A stretch of DNA of 14,612 nucleotides from Burkholderiales bacterium (GCA_919902965.1 CAKKSJ010000087.1:1-14612), one strand, 5' to 3'; counted from the first letter of the stretch, positions 1-6,284 are shown. The notes: generated by a model from the letters alone, not told the origin. Made by a program: numbers and translations.

Positions 1-440
1 GACAGCATCGCCTGCTCGCCGCCCGACATGGTGCCGGCGAGCTGCGCCGCGCGCTCCTTGAGACGCGGAAAAATTCCGAACACCTGCGCGAGGCGGCCGG
101 CGATCTTGTCGGCGTCACTCTGCTGGTAGGCGCCCAGGCGCAGGTTCTCGACCACCGACAACTTGGGAAACACCTTGCGCCCTTCAGGGATGCAGGAAAT
201 GCCGGTACTGATCACGCGGTGCGTGGGCAGGCCGGCGAGGTCGGCGCCGTCGAACAGCACGCGGCCGCGGCGCGGCGGCGTGAGCCTGAGGATGGCGCGG
301 ATCAAAGTGCTCTTCCCCGAACCGTTGGAGCCGAGGATGCAGGTAATGCTGCCCGCCGCAACGGATAGCGACACGTCCTCGAGCACATCCGCCTTGTCGT
401 AGCCGGAATAAACGTTTTCGACGGAAAGGAGCGTAGCCAT
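1..440 (-). CDS. livF: LivF-type ABC transporter ATP-binding protein, C-terminus outside the window
   Basis: This is one of two cytoplasmic ATPases that would power the branched-chain-type importer encoded upstream. The reading frame opens at an ATG at 440 and is still open at base 1, giving 146 complete codons of a family usually about 235 residues long. Visible motifs are the Walker A GSNGSGKST (residues 37-45), a Q-loop-region segment IPEGRKVFPKLSV typical of LivF, and the ABC signature MSGGEQ (138-143). Walker B and the H-loop lie beyond the edge. The start is two bases after the livG stop, so translation is probably coupled. The signature is intact (SGGEQ), unlike that of the partner LivG. 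Family assignment is secure; the substrate cannot be told from the ATPase. Confidence 0.93.
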   Translation of the reverse strand, partial: MATLLSVENVYSGYDKADVLEDVSLSVAAGSITCILGSNGSGKSTLIRAILRLTPPRRGRVLFDGADLAGLPTHRVISTGISCIPEGRKVFPKLSVVENLRLGAYQQSDADKIAGRLAQVFGIFPRLKERAAQLAGTMSGGEQAML

Positions 441-442
441 GC

Positions 443-1219
443 TTACTCGGTTCCCAGGTATGCTTCCTGCACCTGCGGGTCAGCAGCGACTTCGGCATAG
501 GGGCCTTCGCAGATTTTCTGCCCGAAGTTGAGCACTATGCAGCGCTCGGTGATGCGCTCTATCACATTCATCTCGTGCTCGATGATGATCACCGAAAGGC
601 CGGGCATGTGCTCGCGCACCACGAGGATGTCGTCCATCAGCTCGCGCGTCTCTTCGTGCGTCATGCCCGCCGAAGGCTCGTCCAGGAGCAGGAGCGTCGG
701 CTCGCTGATCAGGGCGCGGCAGATCTCGATGCGGCGCCGGTCTATCATGTTGACGCTGCCCGCCGCCTCTGTCAGCCGCTCGGCCAGCGGCGCGCTGAAG
801 GTGCGCACCAGTTCGCGCGCCTTGACGTATTGCTCCTCAAACTGGCTGCGGAAGGCTTCGCGCCGCATGAGATTGAACCACAGGCCGTGATTCAGCCGGC
901 GGTGGTTGCCTATCATCAGGTTGTCGAAAATGGACAGCGGCAGGCACAGGCGCGAACGCTGGAAGGTGCGCGTCACTCCGGCGCGGTAGATCTGCTGCGC
1001 GCTCATGCGCGCCAGGTCGTGGCCCTGGTAGTCCACCCTGCCGTCGCTCGCCTGGTAGATGCCCGTGATCACGTTGAAGAACGTGGTCTTGCCCGATCCG
1101 TTGGGTCCGATCAGGCCGAGGATCTCGCCGGTGTTCACCGACAGGTTGAGCTGGTTCAGCGCCACCAGGCCGCCGAAGCGCATGGACAGGTCCTCGCAGC
1201 TCAGTAGTGTGTTGCTCAT
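443..1219 (-). CDS. livG: LivG-type ABC transporter ATP-binding protein with degenerate signature motif
   Basis: This is the second ATPase of the importer, 258 residues, the usual LivG length. Visible are Walker A GPNGSGKTT (38-46), Q-loop Gln87 in TFQRSR, Walker B LLLLDE (176-181) followed by PSAGMTHEE, and H-loop His215 in IIIEHEMNVI. The ABC signature, normally LSYGQQR or LAYGQQR in LivG, reads VNMIDRR (156-162), so the Ser, Gly and Gln that contact ATP in the opposite subunit are absent. Everything else looks functional and the reading frame is clean, so this looks like a real variant and not decay. It starts 55 bases after livM, with an AAGG-type ribosome site, and ends two bases before livF. 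Confidence 0.93.
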   Translation of the reverse strand: MSNTLLSCEDLSMRFGGLVALNQLNLSVNTGEILGLIGPNGSGKTTFFNVITGIYQASDGRVDYQGHDLARMSAQQIYRAGVTRTFQRSRLCLPLSIFDNLMIGNHRRLNHGLWFNLMRREAFRSQFEEQYVKARELVRTFSAPLAERLTEAAGSVNMIDRRRIEICRALISEPTLLLLDEPSAGMTHEETRELMDDILVVREHMPGLSVIIIEHEMNVIERITERCIVLNFGQKICEGPYAEVAADPQVQEAYLGTE

Positions 1220-1274
1220 TGGCTTACCTTGTCGCTTCGCGCCAAGGCTTCGCCCTCGGGACGGCCTGTCGGGC

Positions 1275-2432
1275 TCATGGCTTCCAGCCGGGAATATAGT
1301 TGCGCACCTGCCGCGGCATCAGCCCGCCCGGGCGGAACAGCAGAATCAGGATCACCAGTCCCGCGAACAGCAGCAGGCGGTATTCCTGGATGAACTGCAG
1401 TTTCTCCGGCATCATCAGCACGATGGCCGCGGCCACCGTCAGGCCCCAGGGATTGCCGATGCCGCCAAGGATCACGATGGACACCAGGATCAGCGAATCG
1501 CCGAAAGTGAAGGCGTTCGGTGCGACAAAACCGGTCATCATCGCGTACACCGCGCCGGCCAGGCCGATGAGAAAGTTGCCCAGGGTGAAAGCGGTGATTT
1601 TCCAGCGCGCGACGTCGATGCCGAACGCCGCGCTTGCGGTCTCGTCCAAGCGCACCGCATCCAGGGCAAGACCGATCCACGAGCGCTCCAGGCGCCGCAC
1701 CAGCATGAAGGCGACCGCCGCCATGACCAGCGCGATCAACACGTAATTGGCGTAGAAGGAAATCTCGATCTCGCCGAACTGCAGGCTGTCGTTCAGCTTC
1801 CAGCCGAAAATCTCCATCCCGTCCACCTTCATTCCCTGCGGGCCGCCGAGGGTGTCGTTCACCTCGATAAACACGCGGAACAGAATACTGAAGGCGATGG
1901 TGACCAGCGCCGCGTAATGGCCCGATGTGCGCAGTACCGGCAGGAGCAGCAGCGAGCCTATGCCCGCCGCCATCAGGCCGCCGATGAGCACCACCGCGAG
2001 GTGCGGCAGCCCGGTATGGCTGGTCAGCACAGCCGCGGTGTAGCAGCCGATGCCGAAGAAGGCTGCGCCGGCGAAATTGACCACCCCCGCATAGCCGAAC
2101 TGCAGGTTCAGGCCCAGGCAGACCACGATGTAGAGCAGCACCGTGGTCAGCATCAGCAGCGGAAAATGCTGGTCGTAGAATGCCACAACGACGATCAGCA
2201 CCCCGGCCAGCACCGCGCCCTGCCCCATGCGGCTGTGGCCCGCGAACGAGGCTGCCGCCAGCGCGTTCCAGCCGAAGCGCGCGAGCAGCAACAGCATCAC
2301 CACCGCGCCCGCGGTGAGGCCCAGGACCTCCTCCTGGGATTCGGCATGCAGGAACAGCACCGAGATCAGGGTGATGCCCGCCATGCTCGCGAGCGCGGGG
2401 AAGGCCGAAGCGGAGTCGAACAGGCGCTTCAT
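1275..2432 (-). CDS. livM: LivM-type branched-chain ABC transporter permease
   Basis: This is an inner-membrane permease subunit of the importer, expected to pair with LivH to form the translocation path. The protein is strongly hydrophobic, with about nine or ten membrane segments, and carries the LivM hallmark around GLNLQFGYAGVVNFAGAAFF, followed later by GGIGNPWG in the cytoplasmic-loop region that meets the ATPases. I choose the ATG at 2432 (protein MKRLFDSAS..., 385 aa) over an in-frame ATG at 2477: it overlaps the livH stop as ATGA, the common coupling arrangement, whereas the longer start would bury 45 bases in livH and add a charged, non-membrane extension. Followed by livG after 55 bases. 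Confidence 0.92.
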   Translation of the reverse strand: MKRLFDSASAFPALASMAGITLISVLFLHAESQEEVLGLTAGAVVMLLLLARFGWNALAAASFAGHSRMGQGAVLAGVLIVVVAFYDQHFPLLMLTTVLLYIVVCLGLNLQFGYAGVVNFAGAAFFGIGCYTAAVLTSHTGLPHLAVVLIGGLMAAGIGSLLLLPVLRTSGHYAALVTIAFSILFRVFIEVNDTLGGPQGMKVDGMEIFGWKLNDSLQFGEIEISFYANYVLIALVMAAVAFMLVRRLERSWIGLALDAVRLDETASAAFGIDVARWKITAFTLGNFLIGLAGAVYAMMTGFVAPNAFTFGDSLILVSIVILGGIGNPWGLTVAAAIVLMMPEKLQFIQEYRLLLFAGLVILILLFRPGGLMPRQVRNYIPGWKP

Positions 2433-3364
2433 ACGCGCTCGCTTTTTTTCTCGGCGATCAGGCCAGTGGGCCGCCACGCCATGAAGATGATCACCACGGC
2501 GAAGGCGAAAACGTCCTTATAAGCGGTGGACGTGCCGGGGAACATTGCCGGCAGCGTTACCGCGCCTATGCTCTGCAGCGCGGAAAACAGAAACCCGCCG
2601 AGGATGGCGCCGTAGATGTTGCCCAGCCCGCCGACCACCGCGGCGGAAAAACCGATCACGCCCAGCAGCAGGCCGATGCCGAAATTGACTTCGTTGTAGT
2701 ACAGGCCGTTCATCAGGCCCCCTAGCGCCGCCATGCCAGAACCGATGGCGAAGGTGAGCAACACGATGAACTCGAAATTGATGCCCATGATGCGCGCCGT
2801 CTCCGCATCCTGTGCCACCGCGCGTATTGCCAGTCCGAGCTTGGTGCGGTTGATCACCAGGTGCACGGCGACGATGGCCGCGAGACCTGCGAGCAGCAGG
2901 ATCATGCTGTCAGCGCGCAAGGTGAAACTGCCGAAGCTCAGGGAGTCCGTCGGCAGCAGGCGCGGAAACGGCTTCGGGTTGGAGCCCTGCGGATAGAACA
3001 GGCGCACCGACTCGCGCAGCACAGTGCCGAGCATCAGCGTGATCAGCAGGGTATTCAACGCAGGCGCCAAGCGCAGCGGCAGCACCAGGTATTTAGCGAT
3101 CAACGCACCCAGCAGCGCCATCGACAGCGTCGCCACCAGGGTCATCACCAGCAGTTGCGCCACAACCGAGTCGACGCCCAGCGCCTGCAAACCGATGTAG
3201 GTCGCAAGGCCGGTGAAAGCGCCCACCATCAGCACGTCACCGTGGGAGAACTTGATCACGTCGAGCACGCCGAAAAACAGCGTGAATCCCACCGCCACCA
3301 TGGCGTAGATCATGCCCAGCATCAAGCCATTGAAGACGTACTGGCTGAGGAGGCCGAGGGTCAT
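2429..3364 (-). CDS. livH: LivH-type branched-chain ABC transporter permease
   Basis: This is the other inner-membrane permease, 311 residues, with about eight hydrophobic segments. The N-terminus (QYVFNGLMLGMIYAMVAVG) and the segment FGVLDVIKFSHGDVLMVGAF are characteristic of LivH, as is AAVVGGLGNIYGAILGG near the C-terminus, the region that docks with the ATPase. It ends by a 4-base ATGA overlap with livM. The start at 3364 has no clear Shine-Dalgarno match; the bases just upstream are AT-containing and lie next to the stem-loop array separating it from livJ. That is consistent with lower translation of the permease than of the binding protein, but this is inference. Confidence 0.92.
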   Translation of the reverse strand: MTLGLLSQYVFNGLMLGMIYAMVAVGFTLFFGVLDVIKFSHGDVLMVGAFTGLATYIGLQALGVDSVVAQLLVMTLVATLSMALLGALIAKYLVLPLRLAPALNTLLITLMLGTVLRESVRLFYPQGSNPKPFPRLLPTDSLSFGSFTLRADSMILLLAGLAAIVAVHLVINRTKLGLAIRAVAQDAETARIMGINFEFIVLLTFAIGSGMAALGGLMNGLYYNEVNFGIGLLLGVIGFSAAVVGGLGNIYGAILGGFLFSALQSIGAVTLPAMFPGTSTAYKDVFAFAVVIIFMAWRPTGLIAEKKSERV

Positions 3365-3413
3365 TGGAACGATCTAAGGAGCTATCAAGAAAGACCTGCG
3401 CGCTGCGCGCGCC

Positions 3414-3468
3414 AACCGTGTTTTTCAGCTACGGATGAAAAGCCTATCCGTATCTGAAAAACACGGTT
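3414..3468. repeat. Large stem-loop 1 between livJ and livH
   Basis: Arms 3414-3436 and 3446-3468 are reverse complements over 23 bp with a single mismatch (C3429 against T3453); the loop is 9 bases (gaaaagcct). The stem begins with AACCGTGTTTTTCAG. In the liv transcript this is the hairpin nearer to livH. There is no T-run directly after it on either strand, so it is not a textbook rho-independent terminator; a processing, stabilising or partial-termination role is more likely. Confidence 0.85.
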
Positions 3469-3474
3469 ATGAAT

Positions 3475-3492
3475 AAAATCGAACACGATTTT
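3475..3492. repeat. Small inverted repeat between the two large stem-loops
   Basis: AAAATCG (3475-3481) and CGATTTT (3486-3492) are perfect reverse complements around a 4-base centre. The adjacent bases 3491-3504 can form a further short stem (TTGG, six-base loop, CCAA), so the space between the two large hairpins is itself almost entirely foldable. Confidence 0.55.
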
Positions 3493-3504
3493 GGGTCTAT
3501 CCAA

Positions 3505-3555
3505 GATCGCCGATTGCGTGCGAACGGCTTTATCGTTCGTACGCAATCGGCGATC
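3505..3555. repeat. Large stem-loop 2 between livJ and livH
   Basis: Arms 3505-3526 and 3534-3555 are complementary over 22 bp with one non-Watson-Crick position, which is G-T on the plus strand. The 7-base loop is GCTTTAT. The stem begins GATCGCCGATTGCGT. It lies 54 bases after the livJ stop in the direction of transcription and is followed by the other hairpins. A further GC-rich 6-bp stem (3557-3562 with 3575-3580) sits between it and livJ. Confidence 0.85.
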
Positions 3556-3609
3556 CGCGCGGCCGGGCCGCCGTCCGCGCAAGATCCGCACTCGCAGATG
3601 ATTCGTGGC

Positions 3610-4776
3610 TTACTGCCCTTTCAGCTTGCGCTTGCCGGAACCGTACTCGCTGTCCTCCCATACCACCCATTTTCCGTCCTGCACTACGTACTTGGTGATC
3701 AAAGGCACGATGTTCTGTCCGTGATCGTCGAAAGTGACCTTGCCGACGATGGTATCCCTATCCTTGGTGCTGCCGAGTTCGGCCGTCACTTTCTTGCGAT
3801 TCGGGCCAACTTTCTCGATCGCGTCCAGGATCAGATTGGCTGCGGCGAAGGCGAAGGGGCCGTAGGCCTCGGGGGGCTCGTTGTATTTCTGCAGCGAATA
3901 TTTGCCGGTGAAGAACAGGCCGCCCGCCAGTTTCTCCCAAGGCGCGCCTTCGATAAACGAGAGCGAGCCTTCGGCAAGCTGCTTGCCCAGACCTTCGATG
4001 AACGCGTCCGACTTTATGCCGGAAGTGCCTTCGAATACGGCTTTGACGCCCAGTTTCTCCATCTGCGAGCGGATGCGCACGCCCAGCGGGGTCAAACCGC
4101 CGAAATAGATCACATCGGGTTTGAGTTCTTTTGCCTTGGTCAGTTCGGTGGTGAAGTCCTGCTGGTCCGCGGTCACGCCGAAGGTGCCGACGATCTGCCC
4201 GCCGGCCTGTTTCAGGTACTGGCTGAAGTACTGGTTATGGCCCTTGCCGTAGTCCGTGGTGTCGTGAATGACCACCCATTTCTTGTATTTCATTGCGCTC
4301 ATGAACTTGGCCGCGACTTCGTTCTGATTGATCATGGTGCCGTTGACGCGATGCACTTCGGCATACTTATTGCCGTAAGTGATGGAAGGCAGCACCGCGC
4401 CCCAGACCACCACCGGCAGGCCGAATTTATGATAAGTGTCCACGGTCGCCACCGCGGTGACCGAGCAATAGTGCGTCACGCCGGCGATGATCGAATTGTC
4501 GGCGGCCGCCTTGGTCGCCACCTGCACCGCGATATTGGGCTTGCACTCGTCGTCGTAGCTGACCAGCTCATAGCTGTACTTGGCCTTGGGATCCTGGTTT
4601 CTTAGGCGTACCGCCAGGTCCGCGGAGTTGCGCCCGCCTATGCCATTGGCCGACACGCCGCCGGTGAGCGGACCGATGAATACGAGTTTGACCGTCTGCT
4701 TGGCGCCGGCAGCGCCCGCCGCGACCGCCAGGGTCAAACCCATCAGAGAAACAATTGTCTTGCGCTTGATATTCAT
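3610..4776 (-). CDS. livJ: Periplasmic substrate-binding protein of a branched-chain-type ABC importer (LivJ family)
   Basis: This is the first gene of the importer unit, 388 residues. Residues 1-25 form a signal peptide (basic MNIKRK start, hydrophobic core, AGA before Lys26), so the mature protein is periplasmic. The fold is type I periplasmic binding protein: KLVFIGPLTGG, YDDEC...THYC with a probable Cys78-Cys104 disulfide matching LivJ/LivK, and HDTTDYGKG. By my recalled alignment to E. coli LivJ, the Thr and Glu that hold the ligand's alpha-amino-acid group correspond here to Val128 and Ser252, so the ligand may be a different carboxylate or amide. The ATG at 4776 has GGAG (4789-4786) nine bases upstream. 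Family is certain; substrate unknown. Confidence 0.92.
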   Translation of the reverse strand: MNIKRKTIVSLMGLTLAVAAGAAGAKQTVKLVFIGPLTGGVSANGIGGRNSADLAVRLRNQDPKAKYSYELVSYDDECKPNIAVQVATKAAADNSIIAGVTHYCSVTAVATVDTYHKFGLPVVVWGAVLPSITYGNKYAEVHRVNGTMINQNEVAAKFMSAMKYKKWVVIHDTTDYGKGHNQYFSQYLKQAGGQIVGTFGVTADQQDFTTELTKAKELKPDVIYFGGLTPLGVRIRSQMEKLGVKAVFEGTSGIKSDAFIEGLGKQLAEGSLSFIEGAPWEKLAGGLFFTGKYSLQKYNEPPEAYGPFAFAAANLILDAIEKVGPNRKKVTAELGSTKDRDTIVGKVTFDDHGQNIVPLITKYVVQDGKWVVWEDSEYGSGKRKLKGQ

Positions 4777-4834
4777 GCTTTGTTGCTCCAGTAGAAAAGA
4801 AAATAATTGGATTGCTCAATTGCGTCTAACTGCC

Positions 4835-4851
4835 AGCACAGCCGGTGCCAA
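4835..4851 (-). promoter_or_regulatory. Sigma-54 (-24/-12) promoter candidate for the liv operon
   Basis: The minus strand reads TTGGCACCGGCTGTGCT. Against the consensus YTGGCACGNNNNTTGCW, the -24 block TTGGCAC is complete, the invariant GG and GC are present with exactly ten bases between them, and the main deviations are C for G after the -24 block and G for the first T of the -12 block. The expected start site is near 4824, giving a leader of about 48 bases to livJ. Sigma-54 control of amino-acid or nitrogen uptake is well known. A sequence match alone does not prove use. Confidence 0.6.
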
Positions 4852-4880
4852 GTGTACTATTGCTATTGCAGATATTTCAA
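4851..4880 (-). promoter_or_regulatory. Alternative sigma-70-type promoter candidate for livJ
   Basis: On the minus strand TTGAAA (4880-4875) and TACACT (4856-4851) are separated by 18 bases, with 4 of 6 matches each to TTGACA and TATAAT or near that. The -10 box abuts the sigma-54 candidate, so the two promoters would be mutually exclusive or alternative. The match is moderate. Confidence 0.3.
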
Positions 4881-4928
4881 TTCATTAAACTACCCGGGCA
4901 GTCAGGAAATCCGTATCTTGCATTTTTT

Positions 4929-4956
4929 CGGTGCACCACTTTCCTCGCGTGCACCG
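4929..4956. promoter_or_regulatory. 8-bp inverted repeat, possible activator site upstream of livJ
   Basis: CGGTGCAC (4929-4936) and GTGCACCG (4949-4956) are perfect reverse complements with a 12-base spacer. The pair lies about 105-132 bases upstream of the predicted sigma-54 start site, the usual range for enhancer-binding activators. Half-sites resemble NtrC half-sites (TGCAC/GTGCA), but the spacing between them is 12 rather than the usual 7, so a different regulator is possible. Confidence 0.4.
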
Positions 4957-5227
4957 CTGCCGGGCAGGCTGCCGATGCGTTTTCTGGCGCGTGGCATTCA
5001 TCATTATAGACTCGAACAACGACAGAAGCTGTGTTCAGCGCGTCCATGTGAATGCGGCTTGGGCAGGCTGTGCGACGCCGAAGTTACCCGCCGGCGCCGA
5101 TTCCGCGCTAGCATGGTAGTCGATGCAATACGCAAACTCGGCATGCGGCTGGCGCGAACCTCGCACCCTGACCTTGCTGGCCGCCGCATAGCCTCTGTCA
5201 TTTAACCTGTATTCGCCGGAGACCACC

Positions 5228-6040
5228 ATGAGCGCCGCAGCCGACATCAATATGGCATTGTTCTGCGATTTTGAAAACGTCGCGCTGGGAGTGCGCGAAT
5301 CCAAATACGACAGGTTCGACATCAACAGGGTGCTGGAGCGATTGCTGCTCAAAGGCAGCATCGTGGTCAAAAAAGCCTACTGCGACTGGGAGCGTTACCG
5401 GGAATTCAAGGCGCCGATGCACGAGGCGGCGTTCGAATTGATCGAGATCCCGCATGTGCGCCAGTCAGGCAAGAACTCGGCCGATATCCGCATGGTGGTC
5501 GACGCCCTGGACCTGTGCTATACCAAGTCGCACGTCGACACATTCGTCATCATCAGCGGTGACTCCGATTTTTCGCCGCTGGTGTCCAAGCTGCGCGAGA
5601 ACAACAAGACCGTTATAGGCGTGGGCGTCAAGAATTCCACCTCCGATCTGTTGATCGCCAACTGCGACGAGTTCATTTACTACGACGATCTGGCGCGGGA
5701 AAAGGCCAAAAAACAGTCGCGCAAAAAATCCGCGCCCAAGGCCGGCGCCCAGACCAAAACCCAGCCACAGGAGGAAAACGACAAAAAGCAGGAAGCGCTG
5801 GACATCGTCATGGAAACCGTGGAGGCACTTATTGCAGAGCGCGGCGAGGAGGAAAAGATCTGGGGTTCGATGGTGAAACAGGCGCTGAAACGGCGCAATC
5901 CCGGCTTTAACGAAACCTTCTACGGCTTTCGCTCGTTCGGCCGGCTGCTGGACGAGGCCGAAGCGAGGAAACTGATCAAACTGGACCGCGATGAGAAGTC
6001 CGGTGGCGTCACCATACGCAGCGTAAACACGGACGACTGA
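5228..6040 (+). CDS. NYN-domain (LabA/DUF88-like) protein with C-terminal OST-HTH/LOTUS-like region
   Basis: The 270-residue protein starts with a NYN domain, a PIN-like ribonuclease fold (about residues 6-155). Candidate metal-binding acidic positions are Asp14 in FCDFEN, Asp86 in NSADIRMVVDAL, and Asp112 and Asp114 in ISGDSDFSPLV. A lysine-rich, low-complexity linker (about 156-188) leads to a region (about 188-265) with IWGSMVKQALKRRNPGFNE and FRSFGRLLDEAE, the pattern of an OST-HTH/LOTUS domain, which binds RNA in other proteins. The likely role is RNA cleavage or binding; the target is unknown. The ATG at 5228 is preceded by GGAG (5218-5221) six bases away. It is a single gene followed by hairpins, divergent from the liv operon and with no obvious link to it. 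Confidence 0.88.
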   Translation: MSAAADINMALFCDFENVALGVRESKYDRFDINRVLERLLLKGSIVVKKAYCDWERYREFKAPMHEAAFELIEIPHVRQSGKNSADIRMVVDALDLCYTKSHVDTFVIISGDSDFSPLVSKLRENNKTVIGVGVKNSTSDLLIANCDEFIYYDDLAREKAKKQSRKKSAPKAGAQTKTQPQEENDKKQEALDIVMETVEALIAERGEEEKIWGSMVKQALKRRNPGFNETFYGFRSFGRLLDEAEARKLIKLDRDEKSGGVTIRSVNTDD

Positions 6041-6046
6041 GGGGCC

Positions 6047-6106
6047 GTAACAAAATGAGGGGATAATTCCCCTCGTGCTCCCCTAAGTCAGCCGGTAACA
6101 AAATGA
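6047..6106 (+). repeat. 12-bp direct repeat flanking a hairpin after the NYN gene
   Basis: GTAACAAAATGA occurs exactly at 6047-6058 and again at 6095-6106. The second copy forms the left arm end and loop of the hairpin at 6092-6119, whose right arm (GTTAC) could equally pair with the GTAAC of the first copy. The arrangement therefore allows two alternative foldings. Confidence 0.6.
6057..6074. terminator. Hairpin 17 bases after the NYN stop codon
   Basis: GAGGGG (6057-6062) and CCCCTC (6069-6074) form a perfect 6-bp stem with a 6-base loop, extendable by a wobble and an A-T pair. No T-run follows. Further CCCC tracts at 6079-6082 and 6131-6134, and a GGGG at 6041-6044, allow alternative pairings. 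Confidence 0.4.
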
Positions 6107-6119
6107 ATTTCGTTACCGG
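6092..6119 (+). terminator. Terminator-like hairpin after the NYN gene
   Basis: CCGGTAAC (6092-6099) and GTTACCGG (6112-6119) form a perfect 8-bp stem; inside it AAA and TTT can extend the pairing after one mismatch. On the plus strand it is followed by TTCTAGGTTTT, an interrupted U-tract. It is a plausible intrinsic terminator separating the NYN gene from the stress-protein promoter. Confidence 0.5.
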
Positions 6120-6160
6120 TTCTAGGTTTTCCCCTCTTGCGGCCTGGATTTTTCTCCGCA

Positions 6161-6174
6161 TTGATTTTGATCAA
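6161..6174 (+). promoter_or_regulatory. Exact FNR/ANR box upstream of the universal stress protein
   Basis: TTGATTTTGATCAA is a perfect match to TTGAT-N4-ATCAA, the binding site of FNR/ANR/Dnr oxygen- or NO-sensing regulators. The centre is at 6167.5. A weak -10-like TAAGCT at 6196-6201 would place the start near 6209, which puts the box at about -41.5, the class II activator position. Induction of the downstream gene under low oxygen is the inference. Confidence 0.75.
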
Positions 6175-6284
6175 ACCGGAGCACCGCCGGCGTCCTAAGC
6201 TGGTAGAGGAAGCGGATCGCCCGACTAGCGGTCGCTCGACCGCGCAGCCGCGGGCAGACCTCGACCGAAGCGAAAGGAAAGCGT

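Larger units (their letters stand above)
4777..5227. other. 451-base divergent intergenic control region
   Basis: This gap separates livJ (minus) from the NYN gene (plus). The livJ-proximal half is AT-richer and holds a -24/-12-type promoter, an alternative -35/-10 pair, an IHF-like sequence (4875-4887, one mismatch to WATCAANNNNTTR) and an 8-bp inverted repeat at 4929-4956. The NYN-proximal half (about 5010-5217) shows no clear control element. A weak TATAGA -10-like sequence at 5005-5010 is the best plus-strand candidate and would leave a leader of about 210 bases. Open frames crossing the region have no recognisable protein character and I do not call them. Confidence 0.6.

Noticed and set aside
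2433..2477. Longer livM start at 2477
   Set aside because: It would overlap livH by 49 bases and add a charged extension; the ATGA overlap at 2432 is the better start.
1059..2522. Long plus-strand open frame antisense to livG/livM
   Set aside because: The translation is a His/Gln/Arg-rich string without domain character, and the opposite strand encodes a clear permease. High-GC coding gives such antisense frames.
3469..4605. Plus-strand open frame antisense to livJ that begins in the hairpin array
   Set aside because: Its sequence mirrors the livJ coding strand and its start lies in a stem-loop region without a ribosome site.
4929..4956. Canonical NtrC site
   Set aside because: Half-sites TGCAC and GTGCA are present but separated by 12 bases instead of 7, so I report only an inverted repeat with an unknown regulator.
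4807..5205. Plus-strand open frame in the livJ-NYN gap
   Set aside because: Composition is erratic (clustered Cys, Tyr and Arg), there is no ribosome site, and it begins within the liv promoter region.
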